A stretch of DNA of 64,000 bases from Bacillus aerolatus (GTDB lineage Bacteria > Bacillota > Bacilli > Bacillales > Domibacillaceae): assembly GCF_009183655.1 (NCBI RefSeq), contig NZ_WEIO01000001.1:310001-374000 (forward strand). The letters run 5' to 3'. Numbering within the stretch: position 1 is the stretch's first letter; the number at the start of each line of letters is the position of its first letter. The notes below the pieces were generated by a model. That model was not told where the DNA came from. It ran no database searches and was given only the letters and a program-made list of their open reading frames with translations. The translations under genes and the position numbers were made by a program. Shown piece by piece: positions 27,200 through 37,184 of the stretch.

Positions 27200-27472
27200 A
27201 TGAATAAAACAGATTTAATTAATCAAGTTGCAGAAACAGCGGAACTATCTAAAAAAGATGCTACTAAAGCGGTTGAAGCCGTCTTTGATGCCATCCAAAA
27301 CACGCTGGCAAGCGGAGACAAAGTTCAACTGATCGGTTTTGGAAACTTTGAAGTGCGTGAGCGTTCTGCACGTAAAGGACGTAACCCGCAAACTGGAGCA
27401 GAAATCGAGATCGCAGCAAGCAAAGTACCTGCGTTCAAACCAGGCAAAGCTTTAAAAGATGCGGTTAAATAA
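27200..27472 (+). CDS. hbs: DNA-binding protein HU (HBsu)
   Basis: This 90-residue histone-like protein is the main nucleoid protein of Bacillus. It has [21 protein letters not shown], the DNA-binding arm [21 protein letters not shown] and the C-terminal [13 protein letters not shown]. The ATG at 27200 follows GGGAGGAGGTGA. The 5' region from 26975 is AT-rich with TAAAAT near 27143 as a possible -10. It is likely one of the most highly expressed genes here. Confidence 0.97.
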   Translation: MNKTDLINQVAETAELSKKDATKAVEAVFDAIQNTLASGDKVQLIGFGNFEVRERSARKGRNPQTGAEIEIAASKVPAFKPGKALKDAVK

Positions 27473-27492
27473 TTACATAGCCTAACGGCTAC

Positions 27493-27522
27493 AAGAGAGG
27501 CCTTCATGGTCTCTCTTTTTTG
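27493..27522 (+). terminator. Intrinsic terminator after hbs
   Basis: AGAGAGGCC and GGTCTCTCT pair around TTCAT (one wobble), followed by six T. Confidence 0.8.
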
Positions 27523-27538
27523 TTTAGCTGGCTTTTCA

Positions 27539-27660
27539 TGTCTAGCTGCAGACGCTAGCGCGTCCGCTGATTTCGCCCTCTCTGTCGGAGCCTGAAGAAC
27601 GACTCCTCGTCGAGAGCTATAAATCCGCTATCGCGCTGAACGAGCGCCTTCCGCTTTTCG
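27539..27660 (+). repeat. GTCTAGC structured repeat, copy A
   Basis: TGTCTAGCTGCAGACGCTAG opens the copy and GAGCGCCTTCCGCTTTTCGG closes it. Outer arms AGCGCG and CGCGCT and inner arms CTCTC and GAGAG pair. It is the first of three head-to-tail units between hbs and folE, and differs from copy C by about one base. Confidence 0.75.
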
Positions 27661-27661
27661 G

Positions 27662-27780
27662 TGTCTAGCTGCAGCGCCTAGCCGCTCGAGGTCATAAGCC
27701 AAATAGCTGTGGGGCTGAAGAGCAGCCTCCTCGCTATTTGTCTTATGCTTGTCGCGGCTGGACAGGCGCTTCCGCTTTTC
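27662..27780 (+). repeat. GTCTAGC structured repeat, copy B
   Basis: It opens with TGTCTAGCTGCAGCGCCTAG and closes with GGCGCTTCCGCTTTTC. Outer arms AGCGCC/GGCGCT and AGCCGC/GCGGCT pair. The inner arm pair is CATAAG/CTTATG followed by CAAATAGC/GCTATTTG. The middle unit of the A-B-C array is clearly different in its inner part from A and C. Confidence 0.75.
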
Positions 27781-27781
27781 G

Positions 27782-27903
27782 TGTCTAGCTGCAGGCGCTA
27801 GCGCGTCCGCTGATTTCGCCCTCTCTGTCGGAGCCTGAAGAACGACTCCTCGTCGAGAGCTATAAATCCGCTATCGCGCTGAACGAGCGCCTTCCGCTTT
27901 TCG
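27782..27903 (+). repeat. GTCTAGC structured repeat, copy C
   Basis: Nearly identical to copy A; the base that differs (AGGCGCT here) restores full pairing with AGCGCC at the 3' end. With A and B it fills the gap 27473-27968 almost completely. No open reading frame of note is present. Confidence 0.75.
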
Positions 27904-27968
27904 GTATGTTATGCTACTATTTAGTGAGTGTTTGTTAATTTTACGATTGATAGAGAGGATTGTAGAGT

Positions 27969-28535
27969 ATGGCTGAAGTGAATCGTGCCCAAATTGAGGA
28001 AGCAGTTCGTATGATTTTGGAAGCAGTCGGGGAAGACCCAAACCGTGAAGGATTGCTGGATACGCCTAAGCGGGTGGCTAAAATGTATGAAGAAGTCTTT
28101 TCCGGTTTAAATAAAGATCCGAAAGAGTATTTTGAAACGATTTTTGGCGAGGATTATGAAGAGCTCGTTTTAGTAAAAGATATTCCTTTTTACTCGATGT
28201 GCGAGCATCATCTTGTTCCTTTTTTTGGACATGCTCATGTGGCATATCTTCCTAAAGACGGAAAGGTTACCGGTCTTAGCAAGCTGGCAAGAGCGGTGGA
28301 AACGGTGGCGAGACGTCCTCAGCTGCAAGAACGCATTACTGCTGAGGTAGCAGATGCGATGATGGAAAAGCTTCAGCCGCACGGTGTGATGGTTGTCGTA
28401 GAAGCAGAGCATATGTGTATGGCGATGCGTGGAGTGAAAAAGCCGGGAGCTAGAACGGTTACGACTGCAGCTCGCGGAAAGTTCGCCAACGATGTACATT
28501 CGCGCTCGGAGCTGCTCAATTTAATTAAAGGCTGA
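27969..28535 (+). CDS. folE: GTP cyclohydrolase I (FolE, MtrA)
   Basis: This 188-residue enzyme makes dihydroneopterin triphosphate from GTP, the first step of folate synthesis. It carries the zinc ligands in [12 protein letters not shown] and the second Cys in [21 protein letters not shown] and RPQLQERI are also conserved. The ATG follows AGAGAGGATTG. In B. subtilis it is the first gene of the mtrAB operon with TRAP, which is the arrangement here. Confidence 0.96.
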   Translation: MAEVNRAQIEEAVRMILEAVGEDPNREGLLDTPKRVAKMYEEVFSGLNKDPKEYFETIFGEDYEELVLVKDIPFYSMCEHHLVPFFGHAHVAYLPKDGKVTGLSKLARAVETVARRPQLQERITAEVADAMMEKLQPHGVMVVVEAEHMCMAMRGVKKPGARTVTTAARGKFANDVHSRSELLNLIKG

Positions 28536-28558
28536 TAGAAGAGAGGCAGGTGGATCGA

Positions 28559-28786
28559 ATGAAGAACAATCAAGCTGACTTTATTATGATCCGGGCGGTA
28601 GAAGACGGAGTGAATGTTATTGGTTTAACTAGAGGGTCTGATACCCGCTTTCATCATTCAGAAAAGCTCGATAGAGGAGAAGTAATGATTGCCCAGTTTA
28701 CAGAGCACACTTCGGCTATTAAAGTTCGCGGGCGTGCTAAAATTATTACGAGTTTCGGCGAAGTGGAAAGTGGAAATGAAGCATAA
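28559..28786 (+). CDS. mtrB: Tryptophan RNA-binding attenuation protein TRAP
   Basis: This 75-residue subunit of the 11-mer ring binds tryptophan and GAG/UAG repeats in RNA to shut down trp genes. TRAP features are [33 protein letters not shown] and the RNA-contacting Lys and Arg residues in KVRGRAK. The ATG at 28559 follows GAGAGGCAGGTGG. It lies 23 nt after folE. Its targets, the trp genes, are not at the usual place in this window. Confidence 0.95.
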   Translation: MKNNQADFIMIRAVEDGVNVIGLTRGSDTRFHHSEKLDRGEVMIAQFTEHTSAIKVRGRAKIITSFGEVESGNEA

Positions 28787-28797
28787 AAAGTAAATGT

Positions 28798-28836
28798 AAC
28801 AGCTGTTTTTCCAAAAAGAAAAACAGCTGTTTGCTT
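28798..28836 (+). terminator. Intrinsic terminator after mtrB
   Basis: AACAGCTGTTTTTC and GAAAAACAGCTGTT form a 14-bp stem. The following T stretch is imperfect (TGCTTTGCT). Confidence 0.7.
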
Positions 28837-28903
28837 TGCTGGTGCCGCAGGGTATAAAAACCAATAGCTGTCTTTTAACATCCATTCGTATTTCTAATAC
28901 TTA

Positions 28904-28917
28904 TATGGTATAATATT
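28904..28917 (+). promoter_or_regulatory. Candidate promoter of the hepS-menG-hepT operon
   Basis: A perfect TATAAT with preceding ATGG lies about 100 nt before hepS. A weak -35-like TTCGTA is about 18 nt upstream. Confidence 0.45.
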
Positions 28918-29008
28918 TTTTGTTTTACAACGAAAAATCACAGACGAAAGACTATTTTACATAGAAAGCACGGTCAAACAAAAGATACGGGATTAAGGGG
29001 TATACAAG

Positions 29009-29809
29009 ATGAATGAATGGCTAAAACAAAAAACAAACATTGAGAAAAAAGTCCAGCAAAAACTTTCTTATCCTTATTTGAGAAAGTTTATTGAAAAGCC
29101 GGAAATCGACGACACCCGATTGCTTATTTTGATGCTGCCTTTTACGATGGAGCAGTTGTCGGCGGTCGACATGAAAAAATATATTACGACAGCCACATTA
29201 ATTCAGATTGCCCTTGATACCCATGAAAACGTAACGGCTTTATCGAGAAATATTGCCAAAGATCAGCAGCTGACTGTGTTGGCGGGCGACTATTTTAGTG
29301 GATTGTATTATCAGATCCTGGCAGAACTAAAAGATATTCAAATGATCCGCTCTCTTTCAGGTGCCGTCAAAAGCATCAATGAGAATAAGATCGCTCTTTA
29401 TCAGCAGGAACATGTATCGATCGATTCTGTAATGGAAAGTGTGTTTAAAATTGAAACGGAAATTGTGGAGCGCTTCTTTACAACGTTTCACTTTCAATCT
29501 TTCTTCCCGGCGGTTTCCCAGCTGTTATTCGTGAAACGGCTGCTGAAAGAGAAGGAGTACTTTCTTTCGGGGAAAAAAGCGTTAGTGGCAGAAGCAATAA
29601 AAAGCTTGCAGTTTCCAAAAGGAAATGGGCAGCTTTCAAATGATGAACAGCATGAAATCATTCAAATTTGCGACCATTATATCGACCATGCCAGGCTAAA
29701 AGCGGAAAATGCCCTGGAAGGCCAGCTGTCTGCTCATCATGCATGGCGATTATATAGCTTATTGTACAATGCTATCTTTGGAAACAAAATATATGCGGGA
29801 GAAGGTTAA
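29009..29809 (+). CDS. hepS: Heptaprenyl diphosphate synthase component 1 (HepS)
   Basis: This 266-residue protein is the non-catalytic subunit that, with HepT, makes the heptaprenyl chain of menaquinone-7. The sequence is divergent, as the family usually is; it is recognised from LVAEAIKSLQFP-type segments, the DHYIDHARLKAENAL C-terminal region and the position before menG and hepT. AAGGGGTATAC is the ribosome site. It has no DDxxD motif, as expected for this subunit. Confidence 0.87.
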   Translation: MNEWLKQKTNIEKKVQQKLSYPYLRKFIEKPEIDDTRLLILMLPFTMEQLSAVDMKKYITTATLIQIALDTHENVTALSRNIAKDQQLTVLAGDYFSGLYYQILAELKDIQMIRSLSGAVKSINENKIALYQQEHVSIDSVMESVFKIETEIVERFFTTFHFQSFFPAVSQLLFVKRLLKEKEYFLSGKKALVAEAIKSLQFPKGNGQLSNDEQHEIIQICDHYIDHARLKAENALEGQLSAHHAWRLYSLLYNAIFGNKIYAGEG

Positions 29810-29812
29810 GGA

Positions 29813-30520
29813 ATGCAACAATCGAAAGAAGAAAAAGTCCATCGTGTGTTTGAGAAAATTTCCTCTAATTACGATCAAATGAATTCTTTAATCAGCTTTC
29901 AGCAGCATAAGCGATGGAGAAACGACACGATGAAAAAGATGGCAGTCGAAAAAGGCGCGGCTGCTCTTGACGTATGCTGTGGAACAGGAGACTGGACTAT
30001 TGCTCTTGCTAAAACAGCTGGCCCGGAAGGACGCGTCGTCGGGCTCGATTTCAGTCAAAATATGTTGAATGTTGGCAAGGAGAAAGTAGAAGAAGCCGGC
30101 TTAAAAAGAGTGGAAATGATACAAGGCAATGCAATGGAACTGCCGTTTGAGGATAACACGTTTGATTATGTCACCATTGGTTTTGGTCTTCGCAACGTAC
30201 CAGACTATATGCAAGTATTACAAGAAATGCACCGTGTTCTTAAACCAGGCGGTATGGCCGTCTGCCTTGAAACTTCCCAGCCGACTATGATCGGTTTCCG
30301 GCAGCTGTACTTTCTTTACTTTCGCTTTATTATGCCGATGTTCGGAAAGCTTTTTGCTAAAAGCTATAAAGAGTATTCCTGGCTGCAGGAATCTGCCCGT
30401 GATTTTCCGGGAATGAAAGAACTAAAAAGAATGTTTGAACAAGCAGGACTCATCAATGTCAGCTGCATGCCTCACACAGGCGGCGTGGCGGCAACCCATA
30501 TTGGTTTTAAACAAAAGTAA
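29813..30520 (+). CDS. menG: Demethylmenaquinone methyltransferase (MenG/UbiE)
   Basis: This 235-residue SAM-dependent methyltransferase performs the last step of menaquinone synthesis. SAM-binding motif I is [14 protein letters not shown]. Also seen are [12 protein letters not shown] and the UbiE signatures [15 protein letters not shown] and [10 protein letters not shown]. It lies 3 nt after hepS and is therefore coupled with it; in B. subtilis it was first called menH or gerCB. Confidence 0.95.
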   Translation: MQQSKEEKVHRVFEKISSNYDQMNSLISFQQHKRWRNDTMKKMAVEKGAAALDVCCGTGDWTIALAKTAGPEGRVVGLDFSQNMLNVGKEKVEEAGLKRVEMIQGNAMELPFEDNTFDYVTIGFGLRNVPDYMQVLQEMHRVLKPGGMAVCLETSQPTMIGFRQLYFLYFRFIMPMFGKLFAKSYKEYSWLQESARDFPGMKELKRMFEQAGLINVSCMPHTGGVAATHIGFKQK

Positions 30521-30538
30521 ATAAGCTGGGTGGAAAAA

Positions 30539-31501
30539 ATGAAGTTAACTATGCTGTATTCGTTTTTAAAAGCGGACATTGATTTAATTGAAAAAGAACT
30601 AGAACTGGCGATTTCCTCTACTTCTCCTTCATTGCGTGATGCATCGCTTCATTTGCTGCAAGCAGGCGGAAAGCGGATTCGGCCGGTTTTTGTTTTACTT
30701 GCCGCCAAATTTGGCGATTATAAAATTGACCGGGTAAAAAATGTAGCTGTTGCACTTGAGTTAATTCATATGGCTTCTTTAGTTCATGATGACGTCATTG
30801 ATAATGCGGACATCCGGCGCGGCAAGCCGACCGTAAAAGCCGAATGGGATAATCGGGTCGCAATGTATACGGGCGACTATATTTTTGCCAGAGCACTTGA
30901 GTATATGGCCGACATTGAAAATGTCGAAGCTCATCGGATTTTGTCAAATGCTATGGTTGAATTGTGCGTAGGGGAAATTAACCAAATTAAAGATAAGTAC
31001 CGCTTCGATCAAAATTTGAGGGACTATTTGCGAAGAATTAAGCGGAAAACGGCTATTTTAATCGCCACAAGCTGTCAAATCGGGGCGATTTCCTCTAATG
31101 TTCCAAAGCAGGTGCATGAAAAGCTTTATCAATTCGGTTACAACGTCGGGATGGCGTTTCAAATTACAGATGACATTCTTGATTTTACCGCTACGGAAGC
31201 AGAACTTGGCAAGCCGGCTGGGAGCGATCTCTGGCAAGGGAACGTGACGCTTCCTGCTCTTTATGCGCTTGAAGATGACCGAATGCGGGAAAAAATAATT
31301 CGAGTAAATAAGCATACGCCCAAATCTGAAATGGATGAAATCATCACCCATATGAAACAAAGTGATGTCATTGATCGGTCACATGCATTGAGTCAGCGGT
31401 ACTTAAGCCGGGCACTGCACATATTAGATGAACTGCCAGCTAACCGAACAAAGAAAACGCTTCGGGATATTGCCAAATTCATCGGCAAGCGAAAATATTA
31501 G
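30539..31501 (+). CDS. hepT: Heptaprenyl diphosphate synthase component 2 (HepT)
   Basis: The catalytic subunit of about 320 residues is a polyprenyl synthase. The first Asp-rich motif is HDDVIDNADIRRG and the second ITDDILDFTATEAELGKPAG. GGKRIRPVFVLL is the substrate-binding region. It extends farnesyl diphosphate to heptaprenyl diphosphate with HepS. The ATG at 30539 follows CTGGGTGG; an in-frame GTG three codons earlier lies inside that ribosome site. Confidence 0.95.
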   Translation: MKLTMLYSFLKADIDLIEKELELAISSTSPSLRDASLHLLQAGGKRIRPVFVLLAAKFGDYKIDRVKNVAVALELIHMASLVHDDVIDNADIRRGKPTVKAEWDNRVAMYTGDYIFARALEYMADIENVEAHRILSNAMVELCVGEINQIKDKYRFDQNLRDYLRRIKRKTAILIATSCQIGAISSNVPKQVHEKLYQFGYNVGMAFQITDDILDFTATEAELGKPAGSDLWQGNVTLPALYALEDDRMREKIIRVNKHTPKSEMDEIITHMKQSDVIDRSHALSQRYLSRALHILDELPANRTKKTLRDIAKFIGKRKY

Positions 31502-31518
31502 TTTTTTTAGTGAAAACG

Positions 31519-31547
31519 TTGTCAAGACGTGGAATCAATGGTACTAT
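31519..31547 (+). promoter_or_regulatory. Sigma-A promoter of ndk
   Basis: TTGTCA (31519-31524) and TACTAT (31542-31547) are separated by exactly 17 nt, about 50 nt upstream of ndk. Confidence 0.7.
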
Positions 31548-31595
31548 TTTGAGGGATTGTTATAAAAAATGATACATACTATAGGAGTGAATACG

Positions 31596-32042
31596 ATGGA
31601 AAAAACATATTTAATGGTGAAACCTGATGGCGTACAAAGAGGCTTAATCGGTGAGATTACCGCTCGCTTTGAAAAGAAAGGCTTTCAATTAGTCGGTGCA
31701 AAGCTAATGAGCGTTTCTAAAGAAACAGCTGAACAGCATTACGCAGAACATAAAGAACGCCCATTCTTCGGTGAATTGGTTGATTTTATCACTTCAAGCC
31801 CTGTTTTCGCTATGGTTTGGGAAGGGGAAAATGTAATTGCTACTGCCCGCCAAATGATGGGTGCAACAAACCCTAAAGATGCAGCACCTGGAACGATCCG
31901 CGGCGACTACGGTATCACTGTCGGCAAAAACATTATCCACGGATCGGATTCTCCTGAAAGCGCAGAAAGAGAAATCGCGATTTTCTTTAAAGAGGAAGAA
32001 TTAACTACTTACAACAAAGAAGTAAATGAATGGATTTACTAA
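31596..32042 (+). CDS. ndk: Nucleoside diphosphate kinase
   Basis: This 148-residue enzyme exchanges phosphate between nucleoside di- and triphosphates. It has [13 protein letters not shown], the catalytic His in [16 protein letters not shown], and the [23 protein letters not shown] stretch. The ATG at 31596 follows TAGGAGTG. It lies between hepT and cheR as in B. subtilis and has its own promoter and terminator. Confidence 0.97.
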   Translation: MEKTYLMVKPDGVQRGLIGEITARFEKKGFQLVGAKLMSVSKETAEQHYAEHKERPFFGELVDFITSSPVFAMVWEGENVIATARQMMGATNPKDAAPGTIRGDYGITVGKNIIHGSDSPESAEREIAIFFKEEELTTYNKEVNEWIY

Positions 32043-32053
32043 GAAAGTGAAGG

Positions 32054-32081
32054 CCGCTGTCCCTGGACAGCGGTTTTTTTA
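32054..32081 (+). terminator. Intrinsic terminator after ndk
   Basis: CCGCTGTCC and GGACAGCGG form a 9-bp stem, followed by seven T. Confidence 0.88.
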
Positions 32082-32108
32082 TTGCTTAGGAAACGATAAA
32101 ATAATAAT
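32081..32108 (+). repeat. Post-terminator motif copy 2
   Basis: TTAGGAAACGATAAAATAAT begins right after the ndk terminator T run. It is followed by GGGGCTGATC, a piece of the structured repeat. Confidence 0.65.
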
Positions 32109-32120
32109 GGGGCTGATCTG

Positions 32121-32178
32121 TGTCTAGCTCTGCCTCCATGGCAGTCGGCGCCGCTTTTCACAGGCGCTTGCGCTTTTG
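32121..32178 (+). repeat. Short GTCTAGC repeat, copy D
   Basis: TGTCTAGCTCTGCCTCC opens and AGGCGCTTGCGCTTTTG closes a copy of only about 58 nt. The long inner hairpin is missing and GGCAGTCGGCGCCGC lies in the middle. It looks like an internally deleted copy. Confidence 0.6.
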
Positions 32179-32181
32179 TTA

Positions 32182-33188
<1,007 letters not shown>

Positions 33189-33203
33189 AACTGAAGACTG
33201 CGT

Positions 33204-33237
33204 GAAAGGCCTTTCATAAAAAGGTCTTTTTCTTTAT
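33204..33237 (+). terminator. Intrinsic terminator after cheR
   Basis: AAAGGCCTT and AAGGTCTTT pair around a short loop (one wobble), followed by TTTCTTT. Confidence 0.6.
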
Positions 33238-33321
33238 AGAAATTAATATTTTGAAAAATATAAAGAATTATGACAAATATGGCGCTAATTATGGTAAAAT
33301 TCTCGAAAACATACATAAGCT

Positions 33322-33352
33322 TTGTGGCGGAATAAAAAAAATATGTTATAGT
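33322..33352 (+). promoter_or_regulatory. Promoter of the aro operon
   Basis: TTGTGG (33322-33327) precedes the extended -10 TGTTATAGT (33344-33352). The spacer is about 19 nt, but the TG extension makes the site plausible. It lies about 40 nt upstream of aroC. Confidence 0.55.
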
Positions 33353-33392
33353 AGTACATAACCGCTTTAACGAGTTGAAGGGAGAAAGTGTT

Positions 33393-34565
33393 ATGAGATA
33401 TTTAACAGCAGGAGAATCACATGGTCCGCAATTAACAACAATTATTGAAGGGTTGCCGGCCGGTATGCCGCTTACGGCTGAAGATGTTAATAAAGAGCTG
33501 AGCCGCCGACAAAAAGGGCATGGCAGAGGGCGCAGAATGCAAATTGAAAAAGACCAGGCGCAAATCAAAAGTGGCATTCGGCACGGTTATACGCTCGGAT
33601 CACCTGTCGCTCTTGTCGTTGAAAATGACGATTGGAAACACTGGACAAAAATAATGGGCAGTGAGCCGTTCGATGAAACAGAAGGGGAAGAAGTGAAACG
33701 GCAAATTACTCGTCCGCGCCCGGGTCATGCTGACTTGAATGGCGGCTTGAAATACGGGCACCGTGATATGAGAAATGTGCTCGAGCGCTCCTCCGCCCGC
33801 GAAACAACAGTGCGGGTTGCGGCAGGTGCTGTTGCGAAACAACTGTTAAAGCTTTTAGGCATCGAAATTGCTTCTCACGTCGTTGAAATTGGCGGCATTA
33901 AAGCAGAGCAGGCGGAGTTTGAAAGTCTGGCACAGTTGCAGGAACTAAGTGAAAATTCGCCGGTACGCTGTCTCGATTCAAAAGCAGAGAAAAAGATGAT
34001 GCAGGCGATCGATGATGCTAAAGCAAATGGCGATTCAATCGGCGGCATTGTCGAAGTCATTGCTGAAGGAATGCCAGCCGGAGTAGGAAGTTACGTTCAT
34101 TGGGACAGAAAGCTGGATGCAAAAGTGGCAGCTGCAGTCATGAGCATCAACGCATTTAAAGGGGTAGAAATTGGCATCGGCTTTGAAGCCGCTGAAAGAT
34201 TCGGCAGTGAAGTGCACGATGAAATTGCCTGGAATGAATCAAAAGGGTATTACCGGAAAACAAATCGTCTCGGCGGTTTTGAAGGCGGCATGACAACTGG
34301 AATGCCGATCGTCGTCCGCGGAGTGATGAAGCCGATTCCGACTCTTTATAAACCGCTTGAAAGTGTTGATATTGATACGAAAGAACCATTTACTGCAAGT
34401 ATTGAACGCTCTGACAGCTGCGCTGTTCCGGCAGCGGCTGTTGTCGCAGAAGCAGTTGTTGCTTGGGAGCTCGCTTCGGCTATTATGGACCAGTTTTACA
34501 GTGACCGGATGGATGCCTTGTCCGCTTCGGTAGAAGAATTCCGACGCTATGCGAAGGAGTTTTGA
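33393..34565 (+). CDS. aroC: Chorismate synthase
   Basis: This 390-residue FMN-dependent enzyme converts 5-enolpyruvylshikimate 3-phosphate to chorismate. Signatures are [61 protein letters not shown] and [15 protein letters not shown]. In B. subtilis nomenclature it is aroF. The ATG at 33393 follows GAAGGGAGAAAG. It is the first gene of the shikimate/aromatic supraoperon and overlaps aroB. Confidence 0.96.
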   Translation: MRYLTAGESHGPQLTTIIEGLPAGMPLTAEDVNKELSRRQKGHGRGRRMQIEKDQAQIKSGIRHGYTLGSPVALVVENDDWKHWTKIMGSEPFDETEGEEVKRQITRPRPGHADLNGGLKYGHRDMRNVLERSSARETTVRVAAGAVAKQLLKLLGIEIASHVVEIGGIKAEQAEFESLAQLQELSENSPVRCLDSKAEKKMMQAIDDAKANGDSIGGIVEVIAEGMPAGVGSYVHWDRKLDAKVAAAVMSINAFKGVEIGIGFEAAERFGSEVHDEIAWNESKGYYRKTNRLGGFEGGMTTGMPIVVRGVMKPIPTLYKPLESVDIDTKEPFTASIERSDSCAVPAAAVVAEAVVAWELASAIMDQFYSDRMDALSASVEEFRRYAKEF

Positions 34566-34567
34566 TG

Positions 34568-35659
34568 ATGAGGGAGCTATTGATCGAAACACCTGATCAA
34601 TCATATCCTGTCTTTGTCGGAGAAGGCGCATTAAATAAACTGGACGAACTGTTTGCTGGTCCTTTAAAGAAAACGACGAGGCTGTTAATCATTGCGGATG
34701 AACTCGTTGCATCACTCCATGCAGAAACGTTGAAAAGAGCTCTTCCGCCTCATCTGCCAACAGATTGGCTGACAGTTCCGAAGGGGGAAACAGCTAAAAC
34801 TTTTGCTTCTTTTGAACGCTGCCTGACTTTTGCGCTTGAAAAAGGATTGGATCGCAAATCTTGTATACTTGCCTTTGGCGGCGGCGCTGCCGGAGATTTG
34901 GCTGGATATGTGGCATCCAGCTATATGAGAGGAATCTCATTTATTCAAATTCCAACGACCATTTTAGCGCATGACAGTGCGGTAGGAGGAAAAGTAGCTA
35001 TCAACCACCCGCTCGGAAAAAATATGATTGGCCATTTTCATCAGCCGGAAGCGGTGCTTTTTGACACGCGTTTTCTTCACACGCTGCCAGAGCGGGAGAT
35101 CCGTTCAGGCTTTGCGGAAATCATTAAGCATGCTTTGATTGCTGATCCTGACTTTTTAAAAGAGCTTATGGAAAATATAACGAACTTTCAACATATATCT
35201 GCTGATTTTCTCGCCTATTGCCTTGAAAAAGGGATTCAAATTAAAGGGAAAATCGTTAAGGAAGACGTAAAAGAGCACGGAGTCAGAGCTTATTTGAATT
35301 TCGGCCACACATACGGCCATGCTCTCGAAGCAAAGCTCGGCTATGGAAAGGTTACCCACGGGGAAGCGGTGGCAGCAGGCATGGTCTATGCTTTGCGCGC
35401 CAGTGAAAGAAAAGAAGGATTGACATTTGAATTAAAACGGTTTATGAATTGGCTGGCTAAACTTGGATATCCGCTCGATTTGAATAACGGGCTGTCATTT
35501 GATGAATTATACACATTAATGGAGAGAGATAAAAAAACGATCGGTGAAAGCATTCGGTTTGTTTTATTACAAGAAGTAGGCCGGCCAGTGATCGCAGAAA
35601 TGAGCCGGCAGGAACTGCAAGAAGTTGATCAGTTCATGAGAGAGGAGGCTGCGGTATGA
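34568..35659 (+). CDS. aroB: 3-dehydroquinate synthase
   Basis: This 363-residue NAD- and metal-dependent enzyme converts DAHP to 3-dehydroquinate. Visible motifs are FGGGAAGDLAGYVASSYMRGI, PTTILAHDSAVGGKVAINHPLGKN and the metal-binding region NFGHTYGHALEAKLGY. Two adjacent ATG codons exist (34565 and 34568); 34568 is 8 nt after GGAG and was preferred. It overlaps aroH by 4 nt. Confidence 0.95.
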   Translation: MRELLIETPDQSYPVFVGEGALNKLDELFAGPLKKTTRLLIIADELVASLHAETLKRALPPHLPTDWLTVPKGETAKTFASFERCLTFALEKGLDRKSCILAFGGGAAGDLAGYVASSYMRGISFIQIPTTILAHDSAVGGKVAINHPLGKNMIGHFHQPEAVLFDTRFLHTLPEREIRSGFAEIIKHALIADPDFLKELMENITNFQHISADFLAYCLEKGIQIKGKIVKEDVKEHGVRAYLNFGHTYGHALEAKLGYGKVTHGEAVAAGMVYALRASERKEGLTFELKRFMNWLAKLGYPLDLNNGLSFDELYTLMERDKKTIGESIRFVLLQEVGRPVIAEMSRQELQEVDQFMREEAAV

Positions 35660-36036
35660 TTAGGGGAATCAGGGGGGCAATCACTGTTACAGAAAATACG
35701 GAAAAAGAAATGATTGACTCGACCGATAGACTTATTAGAGAAATGGTGCAGCAAAATGACATACAGCCTGAAGATGTTTGTTCCGTTTTTATTTCGGTAA
35801 CCGATGATATTAACGCAGCTTTTCCTGCGAAAGCATTGAGACGGCTGGAGGGCTGGGAATATGTTCCGGTAATGTGCATGAATGAAATCTCGGTTCCAGG
35901 AAGCTTGCGCCAGTGCATTAGAGTCATGATGCATGTGAACACAAAGGTGTCACAGCAGGAAATTCACCACATTTATTTAGAGGAAGCAGTAAGGCTGCGG
36001 CCTGATTTACAAAAGCAAAGCAATTCAACCAGCTGA
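35656..36036 (+). CDS. aroH: Chorismate mutase, AroH class
   Basis: This 126-residue trimeric enzyme converts chorismate to prephenate. AroH-type residues are seen in MIRGIRGAITVTENT, ISVTDDINAAFPAKALR and VPGSLRQCIRVMMHVNT. This is the monofunctional Bacillus type and not the AroQ fold. It overlaps aroB (ATGA). In B. subtilis trpEDCFBA follow at this point; here hisC comes 27 nt later. Confidence 0.96.
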   Translation: MIRGIRGAITVTENTEKEMIDSTDRLIREMVQQNDIQPEDVCSVFISVTDDINAAFPAKALRRLEGWEYVPVMCMNEISVPGSLRQCIRVMMHVNTKVSQQEIHHIYLEEAVRLRPDLQKQSNSTS

Positions 36037-36063
36037 ACAAGCGAAAAAAATGGAGGGATCGTG

Positions 36064-37170
36064 ATGAAGATGAAATGGAAAAAACAAATAACCAATTTAA
36101 AAGCCTATCAGCCGGGGCGTTCAATTGAAGATGTGAGAAAAGAATACGGTCTGGAAAAAATCGTTAAACTCGCTTCAAATGAAAATCCTTTCGGTTCATC
36201 CAACAGAGCAAAAGAATGGATTCAGTCTTATGGATCCTCATATGCTATTTATCCGGACGGTTACATAACCGATCTTCGCTCTGCCCTCAGTGAATCGCTT
36301 AATGTAGAAGAAAAACAGCTCATTTTTGGCAACGGGTCTGATGAATTGATTTTAATTATTTCCAGAGCCATGCTTGAGCCGGGAAAAAATACAGTTATGG
36401 CTACACCTACTTTTCCGCAATATCGCCACAATGCGACGGTAGAAGGAGCGGAAATTCGCGAAGTGCCGCTCGTCGACGGCGCCCATGATTTGAATGCGAT
36501 GCTTGCTGTTATAGATGAGCAGACAGCGGTTGTCTGGCTGTGCAGCCCAAACAATCCAACCGGCATTCATATATCCAATAACGACCTCGTTCAATTTTTA
36601 AATAAAGTGCCGGAAGATGTACTCGTTGTTTTGGATGAAGCTTACTATGAATATGTCACAGCGGATGATTATTATAATGCCGTTGAGATTGTCGAAAAGT
36701 ATCCAAACGTGCTCGTCTTAAGAACGTTCTCTAAAATTTACGGCCTTGCCAGTTTCCGGGTCGGCTATGGTTTCGGGGCTGAAGAAGTGGTTCGTGCCCT
36801 AGAGCCGGTCCGTGAACCGTTTAATATTAATACGCTTGGTAAAGGAGCCGCTATTGCCGCACTTTCTGACCAGGCGTTTGTTGAAAAATGCCGAATTGAA
36901 AATAAAAAAGGGCTGGAGCAGTTTTATCAATTTTGCCAAAATGAAAATATATTCTATTATCCATCAGAAGGAAATTTCATTTTAATTGATTTCAAATGCA
37001 ACAGCGATGAATTAACTCAATATTTAATGGAAAAAGGTTATATCGTCCGTTCAGGAAATGCCCTTGGCTTCCCGGGTGCTGTCCGGGTGACCGTTGGTTC
37101 GCAAGAGCAAAATGAAGGAGTTATTCAGGCTATGAAAAGCTTCGTAGCTGAAAAAGCCATTAGACAGTAG
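36064..37170 (+). CDS. hisC: Histidinol-phosphate/aromatic aminotransferase
   Basis: This 368-residue PLP-dependent enzyme is of fold type I. Seen are SNENPFGSS, CSPNNPTGIHIS, DEAYYEY and the PLP Lys in RTFSKIYGLASFRVGYG. In Bacillus HisC serves both histidine synthesis and phenylalanine/tyrosine transamination, which fits its place between aroH and tyrA. The ATG at 36064 is 7 nt after GGAGG. Confidence 0.95.
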   Translation: MKMKWKKQITNLKAYQPGRSIEDVRKEYGLEKIVKLASNENPFGSSNRAKEWIQSYGSSYAIYPDGYITDLRSALSESLNVEEKQLIFGNGSDELILIISRAMLEPGKNTVMATPTFPQYRHNATVEGAEIREVPLVDGAHDLNAMLAVIDEQTAVVWLCSPNNPTGIHISNNDLVQFLNKVPEDVLVVLDEAYYEYVTADDYYNAVEIVEKYPNVLVLRTFSKIYGLASFRVGYGFGAEEVVRALEPVREPFNINTLGKGAAIAALSDQAFVEKCRIENKKGLEQFYQFCQNENIFYYPSEGNFILIDFKCNSDELTQYLMEKGYIVRSGNALGFPGAVRVTVGSQEQNEGVIQAMKSFVAEKAIRQ

Positions 37171-37184
37171 GTGCTTGTTTAATT

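Noticed and set aside
27539-27903. CRISPR array
   Set aside because: The three units are 120-nt hairpin elements without short direct repeats alternating with unique spacers, and no cas genes are present.
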